From an uncultured Bacteroidales bacterium (GTDB taxonomy: Bacteria > Bacteroidota > Bacteroidia > Bacteroidales > Bacteroidaceae): DNA of 20,375 nucleotides. Under the pieces are notes generated by a model. The model searched no databases and had not been told where the DNA came from. It was given only the letters and a program-made list of their open reading frames with translations. Where the stretch lies: assembly GCA_902783615.1 (NCBI GenBank), contig CACZRQ010000251.1, positions 1 through 20,375 on the forward strand, read 5' to 3'. The position numbers and the translations under genes were made by a program. Positions 15,789-20,375 of the stretch are shown one piece after another (the first letter of the stretch is position 1; the number at the start of each line of letters is the position of its first letter).

Positions 15789-16973
15789 TCACTTTGGAGC
15801 CCTGCGATACAGGAAGAAGGCGATGAAGGCATAGAGGATATTCGGAATCCACACGGCAATCACAGGAGGCATATTGCCATTGATGGAAAACGTAGATGAC
15901 ACCGTTTGGAACAGAATATAACTAAAACTCAAACCCAATCCGATACCCAAATTCAAACCCATGCCACCTTTCATCTTTCTGGACGAAAGCGAAGCACCAA
16001 TCAATGTCAGGATAAACGATGCAAACGACATGGCGATGCGCTTATGATACTCAATCTCAAACTCTTTGGTATTCGACAAACCCCTTAATCGCTGACGTTC
16101 GATATAGGCACTCAGCTCAGGATTTGTCATCATCTCCTGTTGGTTCTGCATCAAGATCAAATCATCAGGCGTGAGCTTGATGATGGTATCCATACGATTG
16201 CCTCGCTTGATAATCTCCCGTTCGCCACCCAACTCGCGAATCATATAATCCCTGACCGACCAGTGGTTGACATGCATGGTATCATACACAATGGTACGGG
16301 CCGTCATGTGCGACACCAATTGCTTGCCATCAAACTTATCGAGCGAGAAACGATAGCCCGTCTTACGATTGTCCTCGTAGCGCTCAATATACGCCACCAC
16401 ATTGGTATCCACCTGCATCTGTATATTTCGAGCCGTACTCACCTTGCGTTCCTTATAATACTTGTCCTCGAAGTTGATGCGAGTCACACTACCCTTGGGG
16501 ATGATGTAAGCCCCCAGGAAGAAAGTCACAACAGAGATGATGGCCGCCGACACCATATACGGACGAAGCATGCGTTTGAAGCTCATACCCGTCGAGAACA
16601 TGGCGATAATCTCGGAATTCTCCGCCATCTTGGCCGTGAAGAAAATCACGGCAATGAACACAAACAGCGGACTGAACAGATTGGCAAAATAAGGAATGAA
16701 ATTCTGGTAATAGTCGAAGATGATGGCACTCCACGGAGCCTCATGCTGCATGAAACGGTCCATCTTCTCATTGAAGTCGAACACCACAGCAATCGAAATG
16801 ATCAAGGCAATGGCAAACACATAAGTACCCAAAAACTTGGCCATGATGTAGTAGTCCAAGCGCTTCAGATACTTGTGAGGCATCAGTCCCCACAAGGTAT
16901 TTGCCCAAGCGTGATTATTCAACCATTGCTCGAACTTATCTCTCCAACTTTTTATATTCCAATGTTTTCCCAT
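15789..16973 (-). CDS. LptF/LptG-family permease (YjgP/YjgQ)
   Basis: A 394-residue inner-membrane protein of the lipopolysaccharide export ABC transporter (LptB2FG). Three N-terminal TM helices are visible: FLGTYVFAIALIISIAVVF (about 49-67), LFSPLFVFIAVIFF (about 99-112) and AAIISVVTFFLGAYII (about 143-158). A periplasmic beta-jellyroll region follows (about 165-290). Three C-terminal TM helices come next, with the SFASFILTLIGASLSSRK segment and LYAFIAFFLYRR at the end. I cannot tell LptF from LptG. The ATG overlaps the tgt stop by 1 nt (TAATG), which supports this start and coupling. It leaves about 45 hydrophilic residues before TM1; an internal ATG at residue 31 (16883) would give a more usual length. 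lptB, lptA and lptC are not in the window. Confidence 0.88.
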   Translation of the reverse strand: MGKHWNIKSWRDKFEQWLNNHAWANTLWGLMPHKYLKRLDYYIMAKFLGTYVFAIALIISIAVVFDFNEKMDRFMQHEAPWSAIIFDYYQNFIPYFANLFSPLFVFIAVIFFTAKMAENSEIIAMFSTGMSFKRMLRPYMVSAAIISVVTFFLGAYIIPKGSVTRINFEDKYYKERKVSTARNIQMQVDTNVVAYIERYEDNRKTGYRFSLDKFDGKQLVSHMTARTIVYDTMHVNHWSVRDYMIRELGGEREIIKRGNRMDTIIKLTPDDLILMQNQQEMMTNPELSAYIERQRLRGLSNTKEFEIEYHKRIAMSFASFILTLIGASLSSRKMKGGMGLNLGIGLGLSFSYILFQTVSSTFSINGNMPPVIAVWIPNILYAFIAFFLYRRAPK

Positions 16974-18103
16974 TACATTCTTTGTGACACTTGTTCAACC
17001 ATCTTAGGCTTCCATGTAGCAAAATCGCCTGCTATGATGTGCCTCCTGGCTTCGCCCACCAACCACAGGTAGAACGCCAGGTTGTGCAACGATGCAATCT
17101 GCATGGCCAGCAATTCCTGGGCATGGAACAGGTGGCGCAGGTAGGCCTTGCTATACAGGGTGTCCACCTTCGATGCACCATCTTCCTCGATGGGTGAAAA
17201 ATCAAACTCCCACTTCTTGTTCCTCATGTTGATGATGCCCTGCTTTGTGAACAGCATACCGTTCCTACCATTTCGGGTAGGCATCACACAATCGAACATA
17301 TCCACACCTCGCTCAATCGATTCCAGGATGTTGGCAGGCGTACCCACGCCCATCAGGTAGCGAGGCTTGTCCTTGGGCAGAATGCCATTCACCAGCTCAA
17401 TCATCTCATACATCACCTCGGTAGGTTCACCCACAGCCAATCCGCCAATGGCATTGCCCTCAGCTTCCTTAGATGCAATATACTCAGCCGATTGCGTGCG
17501 CAGGTCACGATACACGCAACCCTGCACAATGGGGAACAGCGACTGGTGGTAACCATACTTTGGCTCCGTTTCCTGATAGCGTTGGATGCAACGGTCTAAC
17601 CAGCGATGCGTGCGCTCCATCGAGGGCTTGGCGTATGCATAGTCGGCCGTGCCAGGCGTGCACTCGTCGAAGGCCATGATGATGTCGGCACCAATGCTGC
17701 GCTCAATATCCATCACTTTCTCTGGAGTGAAGAACAGCTTGCTGCCATCAATATGGGAACGAAATTCCACTCCCTCTTCTTTCATCTTACGGATGTCGGC
17801 TAATGAAAACACCTGGAAACCACCACTATCGGTCAGCATGGGACGATCGAAGGCATTGAACTTATGCAAGCCCCCCACTCGCTCCAACACCTCCAAGCCT
17901 GGTCGCAGATACAAATGATAGGTATTGCCCAAGATAATCTGGGCTTTCACATCGTCTTTCAGATCCGACACCTGCACACCCTTCACCGAGCCCACCGTTC
18001 CCACGGGCATGAAGATGGGTGTTTCTATCTGGCCGTGAGCCGTTGTAATCAGTCCGGCACGTGCATTTGTCTTACTATCAGTATATTGAAGATCGAAAGT
18101 CAT
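16973..18103 (-). CDS. tgt: tRNA-guanine transglycosylase (queuosine pathway)
   Basis: A 376-residue TIM-barrel enzyme that exchanges guanine-34 of GUN-anticodon tRNAs for the queuosine precursor base. Asp92 (TDSGGFQ), Asp146 (FDECTP) and the nucleophile Asp271 (FDCVMPTRNGRNG) are present. Val224 in GGLAVGEP is the bacterial form and favours preQ1 over queuine. The zinc site is altered. In the usual C-x-C-x2-C-x25-H motif the three Cys positions align with Gly309, Ser311 and Asp314, while His340 (SLHN) remains. Flanking segments (AYLRHLF, HNLAFYLWL) align without gaps, so this is not a frameshift. I recall similar Cys-free forms in other Bacteroidota but cannot check. The start overlaps the lon stop by 4 nt (ATGA), and the stop overlaps the permease start by 1 nt. 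Confidence 0.95.
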   Translation of the reverse strand: MTFDLQYTDSKTNARAGLITTAHGQIETPIFMPVGTVGSVKGVQVSDLKDDVKAQIILGNTYHLYLRPGLEVLERVGGLHKFNAFDRPMLTDSGGFQVFSLADIRKMKEEGVEFRSHIDGSKLFFTPEKVMDIERSIGADIIMAFDECTPGTADYAYAKPSMERTHRWLDRCIQRYQETEPKYGYHQSLFPIVQGCVYRDLRTQSAEYIASKEAEGNAIGGLAVGEPTEVMYEMIELVNGILPKDKPRYLMGVGTPANILESIERGVDMFDCVMPTRNGRNGMLFTKQGIINMRNKKWEFDFSPIEEDGASKVDTLYSKAYLRHLFHAQELLAMQIASLHNLAFYLWLVGEARRHIIAGDFATWKPKMVEQVSQRM

Positions 18104-20375
18104 TCTTCATCTTTTTGTTTAGGTTCATCTTTCACCGTCAGATCGATGGCATCCTTCACCTTCTCATTGAGCAGAGCCAGGTCGAACACCTCTTTCACAT
18201 CTTTCACGAAGTGGAAAGTCAGACCCTCGATGTAGATTGGCTGGATATCCTCGATGTTCTTACGGTTGGCCTCGCTCAGGATTATCTCCTTGATACCAGC
18301 ACGTTTAGCTGCCAAAATCTTCTCCTTGATGCCACCCACAGGCAATACCTTGCCCCTCAGAGTAATCTCGCCCGTCATGGCAATGTTGGCTTTCACACGG
18401 CGTTGCGTCAGGGCAGATGCCAACGAGGTGGCCATCGTAATGCCTGCCGACGGACCGTCCTTAGGCACAGCACCTTCAGGCACATGGATATGGATGTCCC
18501 ACTGCTCGAACACCCTCACATCGATGTTCAGCAATTGCGGATGAGCCTTGATGTATTCCACTGCCAGCATGGCCGATTCCTTCATCACATCACCCAAGCT
18601 ACCAGTCAGGGTAAGCTTACCCTTGCCCCTGTTCAAGCTGGTTTCGATGAACAGAATCTCGCCACCCACGGCTGTCCATGCCAGACCTGTCACCACGCCT
18701 GCATAGTCGTTGCCCTGATATTTGTCGCGACTGTACTCCTGCACACCCAAGTAACCACGCAAATCGGCTGGTTTCACCTCAGTCTTAGCCAGATAGCCAT
18801 CCTTGGCATATTGCAAGGCCATCTTACGAAGCACCTTGCCAATCTTCTTCTCCAACTCACGCACACCACTCTCACGGGTATAGTCCTCGATGATAGCCTC
18901 CAGTGTAGCCTTGGGGAACTTCACCTCACCCTTCTTCATGCCGTTGGCATCCAACTGCTTTGGCACCAAGTGTTTGCGTGCAATCTCAATCTTCTCCTCA
19001 GTCAGATAGCCACTCAGCTCAATCAGCTCCATGCGGTCGAGCAGAGGTTGAGGAATGTTCTGCAGGTTATTGGCCGTAGCAATGAACATCACCTTCGAGA
19101 GGTCGTAGTCCACATCCAAGTAATTGTCGTGGAACGTACTGTTCTGCTCTGGGTCGAGCACCTCCAAAAGTGCCGAAGATGGGTCGCCATGCACGTCAAT
19201 GCCCAACTTATCCACCTCATCGAGCACAATCACGGGGTTCGACGAACCAGCCTTAATCATACCTTTGATGATTCGGCCAGGCATGGCACCAATGTAGGTT
19301 TTGCGATGTCCACGAATCTCAGCTTCATCGTGCACACCACCCAACGACATGCGTATATATTTGCGTTTCAGAGCCGTAGCAATCGATTTGCCCAACGAGG
19401 TCTTACCCACTCCAGGAGGACCATACAAGCAGATGATGGGCGACTTCATATCACCCTTCAACTTCAGCACAGCCAGATGCTCCAGAATGCGTTCCTTCAC
19501 ACGATCCAAGCCGTAGTGGTCTTTGTTGAGCACTCGCTCGGCATTCTGAATATTCAGGTTATCAGTGGTATAGATGCCCCACGGCAATGAAAGCATCGTC
19601 TTGAGGTAATCCAATTGCATGCTATATTCAGGCGACTGCTGATTCATCTGCTCCAGCTTTTCCACCTCTTTCAGGAAGTTCTTCTTGATCTCCTCGCTCC
19701 ACTTAATCACGTTGGCTTTCTGGCGCATGTCCTCAATCTCCCTGCGAGAACCATTTCCACCCAGCTCATCCTGAATGGTCTTGATCTGTTGCTGCAGGAA
19801 ATACTCACGCTGTTGCTGGTCGATGTCCTCGCGAGCCCTCATCTGGATAGAAGCCTTGATTTCAGCCAATTGCACCTCTCTGCTCATCAGTTCCAACAAG
19901 CGGTAGGTACGGTCTTTCAGCGAATCCATCATCAGCAGTTCCATCTTCTCATCCTTATTGAAAGGCAGATTGGCACAGAGGAAATCCACCAGGAAGAGGC
20001 TACTGTTGATATTCTTAATGGCAAAGGCCGAATCGGCAGGAACCATGTCAGACACCCTTATATACTTGATGGCCAAGTCTTTCACAGCATCTATCATGGC
20101 ACTAAACTCCTTGTCATCCTTCTTGATTACAGAGTCGTTCAATGGAGCCACCTTTCCTTTAAGATATGGCTCATATTCAGTGAGTTCCAGCAATTCAATT
20201 CGCCTCAAACCCTGTATGATGATGGTTGTTGTCTGGTCGGGCATTCTCAGGGAACGAACCACCTTGCCAACCACACCCACCGTATGGAGATCAGCCAGCA
20301 TGGGTTCTTCAGTATCCGCTATCCGTTGACAAAACACACCAATCTGCATTCCCTTGCGTTCAGCATCCTTAGCCA
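18100..20375 (-). CDS. lon: ATP-dependent protease Lon (5' end beyond the window)
   Basis: The gene is cut by the right window edge. The frame stays open from 20349 through the last base (AKDAERKG precedes the Met at 20349), so that Met is internal and the N-terminus is missing. The visible part, numbered from that Met, holds the rest of the substrate-binding LON-N domain, coiled helices (about 160-250), and the AAA+ module with Walker A GPPGVGKTS (310-318) and Walker B VIVLDEVD (Asp377/Glu378). The sensor region is ATANNLQNIP. The protease domain carries the catalytic Ser634 (KDGPSAG) and Lys677 (GGIKEK), 43 residues apart as in E. coli Lon. It degrades damaged and regulatory proteins in the cytoplasm. 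The tail is charged (KDEPKQKDEE). It is first in the visible lon-tgt-permease cluster; its promoter is not visible. Confidence 0.97.
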   Translation of the reverse strand, partial: AKDAERKGMQIGVFCQRIADTEEPMLADLHTVGVVGKVVRSLRMPDQTTTIIIQGLRRIELLELTEYEPYLKGKVAPLNDSVIKKDDKEFSAMIDAVKDLAIKYIRVSDMVPADSAFAIKNINSSLFLVDFLCANLPFNKDEKMELLMMDSLKDRTYRLLELMSREVQLAEIKASIQMRAREDIDQQQREYFLQQQIKTIQDELGGNGSRREIEDMRQKANVIKWSEEIKKNFLKEVEKLEQMNQQSPEYSMQLDYLKTMLSLPWGIYTTDNLNIQNAERVLNKDHYGLDRVKERILEHLAVLKLKGDMKSPIICLYGPPGVGKTSLGKSIATALKRKYIRMSLGGVHDEAEIRGHRKTYIGAMPGRIIKGMIKAGSSNPVIVLDEVDKLGIDVHGDPSSALLEVLDPEQNSTFHDNYLDVDYDLSKVMFIATANNLQNIPQPLLDRMELIELSGYLTEEKIEIARKHLVPKQLDANGMKKGEVKFPKATLEAIIEDYTRESGVRELEKKIGKVLRKMALQYAKDGYLAKTEVKPADLRGYLGVQEYSRDKYQGNDYAGVVTGLAWTAVGGEILFIETSLNRGKGKLTLTGSLGDVMKESAMLAVEYIKAHPQLLNIDVRVFEQWDIHIHVPEGAVPKDGPSAGITMATSLASALTQRRVKANIAMTGEITLRGKVLPVGGIKEKILAAKRAGIKEIILSEANRKNIEDIQPIYIEGLTFHFVKDVKEVFDLALLNEKVKDAIDLTVKDEPKQKDEE

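Noticed and set aside
16140..17072. A 310-codon open frame on the plus strand opposite the Lpt permease
   Set aside because: It is very rich in His, Ile and Arg, antisense to a well-supported membrane protein, and spans the tgt/permease junction without its own signals.
16973..18103. Tgt as a pseudogene because the zinc cysteines are missing
   Set aside because: The frame is intact at full length, the catalytic aspartates are kept, and the flanking C-terminal segments align without gaps, so degradation is unlikely.
18061..19590. A 509-codon open frame on the plus strand opposite lon
   Set aside because: It lies antisense to a clear Lon protease with all motifs. Its translation is rich in His, Gln and Leu with no recognisable domain, which is what a codon-biased gene gives on its other strand.

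Overview
The window looks like a chromosomal segment from a Bacteroidota member, most likely a Prevotellaceae-type gut or rumen anaerobe. The evidence is several promoter motifs of the Bacteroidota form TAnnTTTG (best case TTTG-N19-TAnnTTTG upstream of tRNA-Arg), no clear Shine-Dalgarno sequences, pheT standing alone without pheS, and Bacteroidota-style versions of Tgt, YebC and the LptF/LptG permease. The genus is inferred from general appearance, not from a database search.

Layout. (1) 1-3.0 kb: tRNA-Phe(GAA) with a terminator, then a secreted alpha-L-rhamnosidase-like enzyme overlapping a small VOC/glyoxalase-fold protein, closed by a strong terminator. (2) 3.1-8.6 kb: a three-gene heavy-metal-type RND efflux operon (lipoprotein adaptor, inner-membrane pump, outer-membrane channel), ending in a bidirectional terminator shared with a convergent tRNA-Arg(TCT). 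(3) 8.9-12.1 kb: a secreted SGNH/GDSL esterase convergent with a minus-strand pair, a patatin-like hydrolase followed by a cytoplasmic GH13 enzyme, separated by a heptanucleotide tandem repeat that also forms the 3' end of the patatin gene. (4) 12.2-15.6 kb: pheT and yebC on the plus strand. (5) 15.55-15.76 kb: a composite nested inverted-repeat element between convergent genes. (6) 15.8-20.4 kb: a minus-strand cluster with overlapping stop and start codons, lon (5' end beyond the window), tgt, and an LptF/LptG permease.

Most content is core metabolism, translation and envelope biology. I did not find a clearly new multi-gene system. The points most worth a second look are the nested palindromic repeat at 15554-15761, the Tgt protein lacking all three zinc-binding cysteines, and the heptamer array at 11330-11378, whose minus-strand sequence terminates translation in all three frames. 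No gene-free stretch exceeds 300 bases.
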